From Eopsaltria australis (lineage: Eukaryota; Chordata; Aves; Passeriformes; Petroicidae): a stretch of 64,000 bases of DNA. A program made the position numbers and the translations under genes. A model generated the notes under the pieces. That model worked only from the letters and a program-made list of their open reading frames with translations, was not told the DNA's origin and did no database searches. Below are positions 12,501 through 24,500 of the stretch, in pieces. Numbering within the stretch: the first letter of the stretch is position 1; each line of letters opens with the position of its first letter. The stretch lies in NCBI GenBank assembly GCA_034509425.1, contig JAVTVJ010000070.1, positions 4,216,001-4,280,000 on the forward strand, read 5' to 3'.

Positions 12501-15500
12501 ATTTTATTATGATAATGAAGTATCTTCTTAGCTATTCTAATGACTGTTTATAATTAAATATTGAAAGTATAATTAATGTCATAATTTTAGATTGGTTTAT
12601 ATAATTATTGTTGATTTATGTATTTTTCTATGAAAAAATATTTAATTGAAATCTCAAAAACACAAGCAACTGGTCCCTGGTATATTTTGTCTCTTACAAT
12701 ACTGTCCCACCACAAAAAATCCCTGAGGATGCTCTTTCTAATGATGTGTGGATAGACATGCCTAAGCATCTAGAACACTGAATTTGTTCAGTTTTACTCT
12801 GAGACAAGGTGGAACTGGCCATGAGCAAAATGATAATAAAAATTTCTCTGGTACATTTACGTCCTGGGTCATAGTTCCACCATTACTTACTTAATGGCTT
12901 TCATGCTGTCTGGTTCCCTGGCCATTTGTTTTGCTGTTTGTATCCTGCCAGCTCGTTTTCTGTAGACAGTGCAACACGTATCATTGCTCCAGTCATCCAT
13001 CTCCAGTTGCTGCTGGATACTGGTGTCAGTGGTTGATGAAAATGAGAGTGTTCATAGCTCTCTGTGTCTCCATCTCTCTGTTGCTTCCAGAGATTACTCT
13101 CTGGAAATCTGGTAAAACATGCCCATTTTACCATCTTTATTATTTTTGTTTTCTACCTTGCAAGTTTAAATCTAGCTGAGGTATGCAATAAATACACTAA
13201 CTATAGTACAGACATATGCTCAAGGCTGAGTATTACTTTCAGGTAATTATAATGCCCACTTTTATCTTCAATCTCAAGTAAAAGTATAACCATCCCATCA
13301 AAACTCCAGCTAAGATGCAAACAAAATTACAACTAAATTAGCAATCCTAAAGAGAATATAAGGAGGAAAAAGAACTTGGCATCAGACTTTTGTACATGAG
13401 AGTCCTGGGCAGTAAATGTTGTGGGCATTTTTTAAGGCTTGAAAAATGTTGTCTGTAGTCACCCAGGATTAAAAAGTGTTTATTTAATTATTATGCCTCT
13501 TACCAAAATGAACAAGAATTGTTATAGTATATCTAACCCTTCTCATTAACAGAAGGATTTCATGAGTGTAGAACTCAGTGGTGGGCGTATAAAAGTCAGC
13601 TACGATTTGGGTTCAGGTACAGCTTCGGTTATCAGCAACCAAAATCATAACGATGGCAAATGGAAATCTTTCACCCTGTCAAGAATTCAAAAGCAAGGTA
13701 AGTTCCTGTGGTGTCAGCACCATGACTTTTCCAGTTACCTGTGCAGTACACTTAACCGTGTAATCACAGGGAAGATGCTGAGGGAATTACAAGTTCTGGT
13801 AGTTTAGTTTTATCTTTCTTTTGTTTAGATTATGGGTGTGTTGAGCGGCATGTGAGTGATTGCACTGTCAAACAACACTTTATGAACAGGTAGCCCATTT
13901 TTCAGGCATAATTTTTTTATACAGTCATAAATTGCGTTCTAAAATTCTTCTGAGTGAAGAAAAAAAAAGTCTTTTCAGTTCCCTAACATTGTTCCAAATC
14001 ATGAAACACACCTGCAGGATTTTTGTTGGGACAACAATAGCTTTTATTCTGTATAGTCCTCCCATGCTCAGCATATACCAAAGTACTTAAAAAAGCAGTG
14101 ACTTTAGTACTGATAGTACAGTATCTAACTAGACAAACACCACTGCTTTATCTTTAATGATGTGCATTGTGCCATGAACCGAATCTGCATGGAAATAATT
14201 GGGAACATCTCCAGACGTTCTACTAATTCTTTAATCTGTTATTGGCACAAAATGTGAAGTGGTGGCATTTGGTAAGATCACAAAGACTGCTGGTTATCAT
14301 GCTGGAAAAACCCTTTTTTTGTTTTGTAGTCTGGTTATAGGGCTGGTAGAATCTTACCTGCAGCAAATTAGTTTTATTTATGGCAACTGTGACATACTCT
14401 GTGCTCTTGCAGTTTGAATTTTTACTGCATTTTGAATCTTCAGGGTCACCACAAGCCCCTAAACACATTCCTCTGCCTCTGCCCCCTGCAGTGCCAGCTC
14501 TCTACCTGGCCCTCACACACATAGTTCCTCTTCCTTTCATTTGGCTGAAGTAGACTTGGGAGTTGGGAGAGTGGCCAAAATAATTTAGTGATCTCACTTG
14601 CAGATTTGCTGCCCCTTTAGAGGAGGAATGTCTTATTGCTAGCCAGTTATCTTAGTTCATACTTAACCCAGGAGGTATTAATATGAAATACAATGTCAAG
14701 TAATTGTAATTTATCAATAACATTCAAACATCATGTGTTTATAAAGAAGATACAGAAGGTATAGAAATGAAAGGGAAATTAATCTGCTTTTGGTAAGGTG
14801 TAGCAGAAAGTCTGTCTCTATTCAATTCCTAAGGAAGGAAGGAAAGAAATCCTTTCCTTTCATCCCTGTGGTAGAACATTCCTGTGTATCTTGGGGCCTG
14901 CTCAGCATTTTTCACTGAGTCTTATTTCTTTTATTGAACTTCATATTCTGTATTAATCCATATATAGAAAATACACCTGGAACAAGCCCCTAAATAGAAT
15001 GGTTGTATGTAGCACATGACTGACTCCAGACTGAGATTGGACATGACAGCAGCTGACTGCTTTGGGTTTGAAAATGGTTTAGAGTCACTGATCACCAATC
15101 TCTAGGGCACATAATGGCGATGCTTAACAAACTTTTACACTAAATAACCCTGTTCAAGTGGCAATTTTTGGACTGAGATCACAAATTAAATGCAAACTGG
15201 TCTCTTGTCATGACTATGTCCTGAAGTGTTAGCTCCAAATTACAGTGACACAAAGAAGGCACCAAATTGAAACAGGTTTAGAGAATATATAAAAATAAAG
15301 TGTACAGAATTGTTATAGCATTTTATGTTGTTATGGAAACAGAGTAAAGTGCAGCTTTCTTCCCCTGCTCATAATTGACAATGTGGAAATCCAGTATCTT
15401 ATTTGCAAAATACGGCCGTCCTGGCCTCTTCCCTCACCTGCTAACCCTTCAAATATTTTTCTGTTGGTTTCTTACATTAAGATATCATTGTTCATGACTG

Positions 15501-18500
15501 ATGTTTTGTAACCAATCTCAAATGTCTTTTAGCCAACATATCAATTGTAGACATAGACACCAATGAAGAAGAGACCATAGCAACAACTTCTACAGGCAGC
15601 CACTTTGGACTCAACTTAAAAGGGCATGAGAAAATATATTTTGGGGGATTGCCAACCCTGAGAAATCTAAGGTAATGTGGCTCAAGCCAATTTCTGCAGC
15701 CTTGGTACAGGGATGTAGATACAATGTAATCTTACTCTCTGCATTTATTTCTCAAGTTCATTTGCAGTAACTGAATGATGAATTCCCAATGTACCCTGTA
15801 CTGCCACAATAGAATAGTGCTTTATTTGCATGTGTTTGTATTTTACAAATAAGCTCACCTTACACAGTTACAATGGAAATAGCACTTGCAGTCCAGTACA
15901 TCTTTCTGATTCTATGCAAGAACCATGGTGTAGCTGACTTTTTAAGTATTTATTTATTTGATGCATAGCATTTGTGACTGCAGATTCAGAGAATTGGCTC
16001 AATACCTTCACAAAATTTAAGACAAGTATTTACTTTGTAGAGGAGTAGAAAAATTGACAACAGACTACTCCACATGGGATTACTGCTTAATGGGTATGCA
16101 TGTTTTTGCATAATCAGTGTCAGTATTCTTTAAATACATATTAAAATACTTTGCTTAGATATAATTTAAATTTTTTTAGTGATTTTTAGTTCCTAGTCTC
16201 CTTAGATAAAATTCCTCCTGTATTTGGGACTTAACGTATATGATATTGTACTCTTCATATATTTAATGTAAGCAGAATGAAATATGACAACCTCTTCCCT
16301 TAAGAAGTCTGATCCTGAATTTCTTACATGCATAAAATTCCCAACAATTATTCGTTAACTATTGCACAGTAATATTCATAAATGTTAACTTCAGCTTAAA
16401 TAAACTAAAGAAATTGCCTAACAGATACTTGAATTTAGTGACTTTCTTACATGGCTTTAAATAGACCAAAAACTTACTTAAAGTTTAAATGAGTATTCAG
16501 CAGTTTTGCGATGACAAGAACAGGAGAATTCTGTGCTACAATGAACAGATGAGCAACACAGAAACAGGCCCATTAATCTATGCCAGCTTTAACTACATGG
16601 CATAATGAGGGCCTTGAAGTGGTCTTGTGCACAAGGAACTGTTGTGTTTAATCCACAGCTTCTTCTGCAACTAAAAGAATGGACATATTTGTTAATTTAT
16701 TAGGATAATAGTTGACCTCTGATGTCAAATCACCCAGCAATAAAAAGATCTAAGATCTATTTTACTCATGAAATATAACACTATGTTATGTAATTGTGAA
16801 ATCACACCAGTGCATAACAAAATGTCTAGAGCAATTATCTTCCACTTCCTTTGTGGCAGCCCAGAAAATCAGTGTACCACAGCTACTTTGACCTGTGGTA
16901 ACCATTTTGCCTACAGCTATGATTCATCAGTGCCTGAGGCAAGATTAACGTTATGGTAAATTAGAATCAAAAGTAGAGAAAGGAGGATTAGGGCAAAGCT
17001 GAGCTACTGCAAACAATAGACACTGAGATATCCATGACTTTGTAATTATCGGGTCATGTCAGTTCTGCCAAATTCTTTTACATGGTTTGCTTTTGCTCAT
17101 GACCAAGTATAGTATTGAGTTATAAAAGCCCTCTGAGGTGTTACATTTTAAGGTTGCTGTTTGCAGAGTAAACCTGTTAATTGTTATAGCCTGGTAGTGA
17201 ACATAGAATCTCACCTTTTATGTTGTTTGTAAATTATGTACATCTGCTTCACTGTGAAATGGCTGAACCTTGCTAATAAGCATCACAGGACAACAATACA
17301 AGAAGTACCATTTGCTACAATTAATGCCATGTTGTTGTTTTCTTTTTTTTGTCTTTCTTTCTCATCCCAGTATGAAAGCAAGGTAAAAACAATCAGATTA
17401 TTTGCATGACTTGCATGTGTCTAGTTAAATAGTGCAGCTTGAAAGCACGGGCAGCACTGCAGCAGCAGCAGCAGCAGTGTGAGCAGTGTTTAGAGCAGCT
17501 GCTACGCTCTGGCTCTTAGTTCAGCGAGCTGCTCCTGCCACAGCCAGCAAAGCTGCTCCCAAGTGCTCGTCACCATCACGTTCCACACTCTGCACACACC
17601 TACACAAGCAACTTTTATTCTCCTCACGCAGCTGCTTACCTCAGCTGTGTGCTGCTTGTGACACCGCGGTGCCTCGGAAGCGGAGCTCCAGCCAGCTGTG
17701 TTGCTGACTTTGGCTCCGACCTCCGGGCTGTAGGAACTGTGTAGTCCCAAGTGAGGTGGGGAGCGCCGTGCTCGGAGGCAGTGAAGTAGTTACTGAGGAG
17801 AGCATGAAAGCCAGGTGGAGATTTTTGTGAAATTTGCAACTTCTCATGTTAAGAACAGGAGGATGAGGGGGAGAGAGGGGAGGTCACCGATTTCTGACGG
17901 TGTTTTCAGCTTGAAACTATTTGTATCCATTGCTTTTGCTTTGGTGTGCTCAGATATGAACTGAACTTCACTGAATTTTCAGCCTAATTGCTGGCTTGAA
18001 TTGGAAAAATACAACTTCACCCTCCCAACCCTGCCCTGATTCTCAGAAAGATTATTTCCTCTCAAGCTCCAGAAATTGCTATTTGTTTTCTCTCAAAACT
18101 GGCCAATCTTGGCAAAAAAGAGCTAACAAAAAAACCCAAAAAACAAACCAAGAATTATGTAAGATCTTAGTGAACTTGGACCTTGTTTGGTATATTTTGG
18201 AAAGGAAAAAGGGAAAAAAGAAGTCTTAAGAAAACATCAAGCAAATATTCAGTGTTTGCACAGAGGTTGAGCCGGACAAGCCACGGTGGTCCCTGCCAAC
18301 CTTACCTATTCTGTGATTCTGTGATATGGGTTGGGAATTACAACAGCAACTGTTTGTAGCAGGCCAGGATGAGGACAGTCTGTCACTGGACAAGGCAGGA
18401 AAGGGTAGTAGCAAGAATGGTTTCTAGATGGCAAAGACTATGGGCACCAGTGACAATGATAACAGCAAAACTGTTCTTCCACTGCGAAGAGAAGTCCACA

Positions 18501-21500
18501 AAGGAAATGGAGAAGAACTAGGGAAAAATATGAAAAATGAAAGGTGACCATAGCTACTAGACTGTAAATAAAGCAGCATATGGATCATTTTAGTAAACCA
18601 GATGCTTGCTTTAACTTATGCAGAGGGTACTAATTTGCCAGAGAATACATCACGCTTGCTTGGTTGGCTATAATGAGAAGAATGGCTTTCAGTGCCAAAA
18701 TATGCTGCTGATTAGTATCTGTGCAAAATGGTTTTATTTTGTAATTAATATTCTTTACAATTTCTTCTTTCCTTCCAGGGAACTGAAGTGTTTTTTGCTT
18801 CCCCCTTCCCCAGCCCACCCCAGTTTTAACTCTTTATTTATTTCCCAAATTAATTTTTCTCTCTTTGAGCTGTTGATACAATTCAGATATTCTAGTAAAC
18901 ACCCATGGACAATATTTTTTAGTGAATTAAATAGCACTTTTTTTGGTTTTGGATTTACTCTCCATGGTATGAATAGCAGCTTTTTTTCTGAAGTGACTTT
19001 ATAAGGCTTTTCTTCTGGTAAGCCTGGTTCAGATGTTACTAGCAGTTATGATTTCACTCTGGTGTTCCTGGGCCTGGGAAATCATACTTTTGCAGTCAAA
19101 CATGATAGCTTTGGTGTTACTTTCAAGGGGTTTCTCATTTCCTCTCACCAGCCAGCTGATGAGTCAAACATAGAACTTGAATTCAGTTACAATATTTTCC
19201 TGTCTTGGATGGATAGTTGCATTCTGTAACAAACCCAAGTGCTTTGTTTTGTTTAACTGCCTGAAAAAGTCAGATGTATTGCTGTCTCCTAAGAAAATAT
19301 GCATCAGTTTTCATAAGAAAGATACTGGAAATATAAAATAAATGTCAGTCCACCTGATTGCATTCCTGAAGCATTTTGGTAAAAACTTTCTTCAAAATGT
19401 TTGTATGCTGCTGAAGTTCTTCTTTCATTGCATGCAAAAAGGAATGAAAAATGTCTTCCAGTTAAGGTCTTTTCTTATGGTTATGATTTCCTAGCTTGCA
19501 TCTTTCTACTTTGCCTAAGGAACAACAACTTCCTTAGTTCATAACTCACTGCGTTTTAACACCAAAGGTGATAGCTCTCCTTTACCAAAGGAAAAACACA
19601 AAAAACAAAAACAACCAAAAAACCCTTAAAGAAAAGAAAGAAAAAATTGAGAAGGGAACTGTTGTCAATCAGAGATGAGATGAACCTCCCATTACACTTT
19701 TGAGTGATGCAAGGCAGAGTGCAATGTGTGCTGATAGATTGTAGAAGGCAACATGTATTCGAGTGTGTGTGTGTAGTTAAAATAAAAATCAAGCATCTGT
19801 GCATCTGAAAGTGTACGTATGTGTTTCTGGCTGACTGTTCTCCCTAAACTCTATTTTTGAAAACCCATTGTACTTCTAAATGTTTTTTAGGCCTGAAGTG
19901 AACTTAGAGAAATACACAGGTTGCCTCAAAGACATTGAAATTTCAAGGACACCTTATAACATATTGAGCAGTCCTGACTTTGTTGGTCTAACCAAAGGAT
20001 GCACACTAGAGGTGAGTCTGATTTCCATGTATTTTGGCTTTAATGTGTATAAATGTCTTTTGGCTTCTGATTTTATGACATAGTAGGTTAATTGTATATG
20101 GTACATTCCTCCGATAGGAATCTAACCTTAAAATCCAAACAGTTACATTTAAGAGAAAGAAAGGTGAGTACATCTGATCAGCAAGTAGGCCAGTTTTTCA
20201 GATCCTGACTTCTTGGAGAGTATCCCTGGCCACTTCTGATATCCCTATCCCTGAAGGATAGGATTTTCTAAACTGCTTAGCAGTGATTTAGCTTTGTTTC
20301 AGCTCACTAAAAATTATTGACATTAATGAGGATAGGCACTGACAACACTGCAAAAACTAAAAAAAATATGCACATAAACCCCATGGATTTAATTTTTTTT
20401 TTAATTTTTATTATAAAGTCATTCACTACATAAAACCCCAGGTATGAATACTTACTGTTATGAGCTACCACTGAGATAGAAGACACATTTCATACTGATC
20501 ACTAAGAATGTGCAAAATTGGTGGTATTATTTTAGCATTAAATGCATTTATTTTCAATTGTTGCTGGTTGCAATTAATAGCCTTTCAGTGCATATAGAAT
20601 TCAAGGAATCTGATCTGAAATTTGGAAGAGAATACTGTCATTTTCTATGGAAAAGTCTTTTTATGCAAAAAAATTATTTCCACTGACATTTATGTCCCAA
20701 TAAATAGTTTTCATTTCTTCCCTTGAAATCTCTACTATTTAAGATGGCTTTGCAAGCATGTGGAAGATCCAGATTCCATATCAGACACTACTACAGTAAA
20801 TCCAAATGAGTTGTTGTTAACCTGATACTCTCCAAATATTTTTTTTCTACAAAACATTAAAAATTTACTTTGAACAGCAACTGGAACTTGCCCAGGCCAA
20901 AATAAAGACAAGGGCACTATTTTGCTTTGTTTATCCATTGTACCTTTGGCCTTTATCAGAGCACAAAGTACACAACAGTAGGACTCTCAGACAGGATATT
21001 AGACTAGATTTGTTATGAGATCCATATTTTGAGATTTCAAGTTTATGGTAACGCTAAACTGTAAACAAGCAGATTGTTCAAATGCTTTTAAGTCTTACTG
21101 ATTTGGCTTCAGCAAAAATTTGATAGGGACATTCATATTTGTTTTGATTTACACTATATTCTTTCTGGAACAGGCAAGAAGGATAGTTGTGTTCATTTTG
21201 TTCTGTTGTTATGAATCTTAGAAAGTACTTTGCCTTTCACATTATTTTGTAACACTTGAGGTTTCAGAGTATGAAATCTAATTGGATTAACTCTTTTGTT
21301 GGGGAAATAAATAAATTAGAATAAATTCTAATTGTACAAAACAAGACACGTAGGAAAATTAAAAAGAAGTGAAGTAAAAGTAAAGGATAAAGACTGGATG
21401 TGTTTTCAGTTCTTTAAATGTCCTCAGATTTTAGAGAAGCACCACCAGTAATGATTTGATCTGGCATAATCTTTTATCTCTAGATCTGAAAACAGTTCTG

Positions 21501-24500
21501 AAAAAATGGTGAACAGCTTTAGAAAAAGTCACTATTTCTATAGATTGGTCTTCCACATCTGGAAGAATATAGGAGTTGGCAGCGATGACAGAAAATCTTT
21601 GGGAGTATGCACTGATTTATTATTTGATGACATATCCTTCTCTTTATATTGTGTTAATGGCTACCAGTGTCCAAAGAGTTGGGCCATGTGCAACAAGTGC
21701 TTCGTTTATGGCTCTCAGTAACCAAGAAAGCAGTGGTGCTTAGTGAAGTAATGAAGCTTAATGAAAAGTATTTTCTCAGCACATCTGACAAATAATAGAA
21801 TCTAGTTTAAGTTCATATTGGTTGTTATTACCTATTGTATAGATTTAAAAGCAAACTCCAACTGTATTAACTTAATGGAAAACACATATCTAAAATAAAA
21901 ACAACCTTGAGCAGTTATTTTTAATCCAAGAGGATTTATCAACATAAAACTGGAACTTTGCCTTTCTGTAAGACAGGATTCCACAAATACAGTAATAATG
22001 CCAGATGTACGCAGGTAAATTAGTGTTTGCAGAACATTCTGAGGAGTAAATTGCTAAGTGTTTATTATTACTTTCCATCTTTTCACACTAGTTATATTTA
22101 CATAGTTTATTATTTTAGTTAAGAAATCTTCCTGTGCGTTCACGCTCTTGCTTTTAATTCTACTAAGGCATTTTCCTATCCTCTCCTTCCTACAGAACAT
22201 TCATACAGTGAGCTTCTCCAAGCCAGGTTTTGTGGAGCTGCAGCCAGTCTCCTTTGACGTGGGCACAGAAATCAATCTCTCCTTCAGCACCAGGAATGAG
22301 TCTGGGATCATCTTGTTTGGCACAAGTGGCACAATTGTCCCCCCCAGGAGAAAGCGCAGGCACTCTGCAAGGAAAGCTGCCCCTCTGAAGAGAAAGCGCA
22401 GGCAGACAGGACAGGTAAGAGGAACCTGGCTAAAGATTAAAAATCCCCACAATTCTACTGATCTGCCACAGTTTGTTTCAAGACACTGTCAGATGCTTAT
22501 GCTTAAGTTAAAATTCAATTATTTGGAATAAATTATTTCTAATATCATCCTTTATCTGATGAAGAGTGTAATAGAACCTCAGAACTGTTTTTTTTGCCTT
22601 GGAGAAGTTGTTTCTCTTGCAGATTTACAGTCAGGTGTCCATTGCTTGTTGCTAAGCAGCAGATTTGTTTTTTTATTATATTCCGTGTTGGGTTTTTTTA
22701 ACCAAACCTAAATATTAGAAAATATTGTTTTTCACTCATTTTGAGGACTACTATGCACTATTAGTGCTTGGAAACTCTCTGAATTCTGTTCATAGAGACA
22801 TAAATGAGGATCATTCTAATTTCCCTGAGACCAAAAGAAAAAAAAGCTGGTGAACACAGTGTAAGATAAGCCCCTTGTCTGACATCACTAATGTGGAATT
22901 TAAGACTTGAGTGCTCCAGTCTCTGCTTCTCTCTCATGGAATACAAATTTGCTGTATTAGTCCACAGTGACTGGTAAAAGTGTGATTGCTGGAAATTGTA
23001 AGAAATTATTCAAGTCTTGATTAAATCTTGATTAAAATCCCTACACACAGACACACTATAACAGCAATAAACAGAATGTGTTAATGCATTCTTTGTTTAG
23101 GACTTCTGGAGAATGATATTTCATTATTCTTCTTTCTGCCTGTTTTAGAAGAGAGCTCTCAGTGACCTGGAGTAACACACTCCAGGGACAGCACATTGTA
23201 ATGGCTCACCTGGATGACATTAACTTCAGGGTAGAGGCTCCTTTATCATTTCCCAGCTCTTCAGGTCACAGAAGTGAACATGACCACTTATTGCTATAGT
23301 AACTGAAATCTGCCAAAATATTATACTGATGCTGGAGTAACTACTGCCATGATTTCCAAACACAGAACTCAAGCTGAGATCAATGCACTTCAGGGCTTGA
23401 TGAGTTTAAGAGCAGGTCTTGTATCAACAAAAATCAGAATTATAGGTTAGAAGTCTCCATCCTTTCCTGAAACTAGACAAAGAGTTAAATCTTCTGTTGA
23501 CGTTTTCCAGCATAGCCTCGTGTTACCCCTTGCTCATGATAAAAGTGCTGGAGTCTGAGTACAGCAGCAGCAGTGCTGAAACAGCAGTGTCTTGTCTGTG
23601 GTGAGCACATTAATAGCCAGTGTAAGAGAATAAAACATACATACTGATGTAAAACTAGGTGAAATAATTTCTTTCCAACTGTAACTTACCTTTTCACTCT
23701 GACATAAACCTTGCAGGCCTACTACGCCGTGTTCCTGAACAGAGGTCGGCTGGAAGTGCACGTCTCCACTGGGATCCGGGACCCCCACAGAATCACCGTC
23801 AGACCAGAGGCTGGCGAGTTTCACGACGGCAGAGCACATTCCATCCGGATAGAACGAGCTAGAGGGTAACAAATACCTACAAGTGCTACAGACCACACAG
23901 CACAGCTAATCCAACAAAGCAAATGTATTGATGGCTCTGGCAATCCATGTAAATGCGTCTGCTGGGACAAAAAAATTTAGTATCATTTCATCATTATCCA
24001 TAAATTCTTAGAAATAAGTTTCTGATAGTCATTATTGTTCTGAAGAACTGGTTTACATGCTTTTGTAGGCTACCAGCCTGTTTCTCCAGAGACCTGCATT
24101 CGTCTGAACTGACATCTTTAACCTTCTGATTCTTGACAAATATATTTTATAAAAGAATCTGTGGGTGAGAAATTCTGCTGTGGTGCAGTAAATCTCCTTT
24201 TCAGGACATGCAGAAAAACACAGTGGTGCCCAGCTAAATGTGGTAAAACAGTGAAAACACAGTCCCACTTTTCTTATTGGGAAAGCCATCACAGACCTCT
24301 TCAGACCATGTTGTTTTACACTGAATTTCGCTTGAATTCCTTTGACCTTTCTCAGGCATTGTAAAACTTTATTATACTTCACCATTCCAAAAGTGATTAG
24401 AAACAGCACCACTGTAGTGTGTAGGACTCAGGCAGGCAATATTATTTATGGCCTGGAATAGCCCTTGTTCCAAGCAGGGTTTATTATGGACGTTTGAACA

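Larger units (their letters stand above)
17383..19890 (+). other. LAMA2: LAMA2 intron 9 of window
   Basis: A 2.5-kb intron with GTAAAA donor and GTTTTTTAG acceptor. It holds a CpG-rich block (17440-17835), a CR1 3' end (18255-18328), a GT run near 19762 and otherwise AT-rich sequence. Confidence 0.85.

Noticed and set aside
14831..14862. Purine/pyrimidine inverted repeat (AAGG-rich then CCTTTCC)
   Set aside because: Low-complexity sequence; such pairings arise easily and no RNA gene features accompany it.
17486..17847. Open frames on both strands in the CpG-rich block
   Set aside because: Open on both strands because GC-rich DNA has few stops; no domains, no acceptor or donor in frame.
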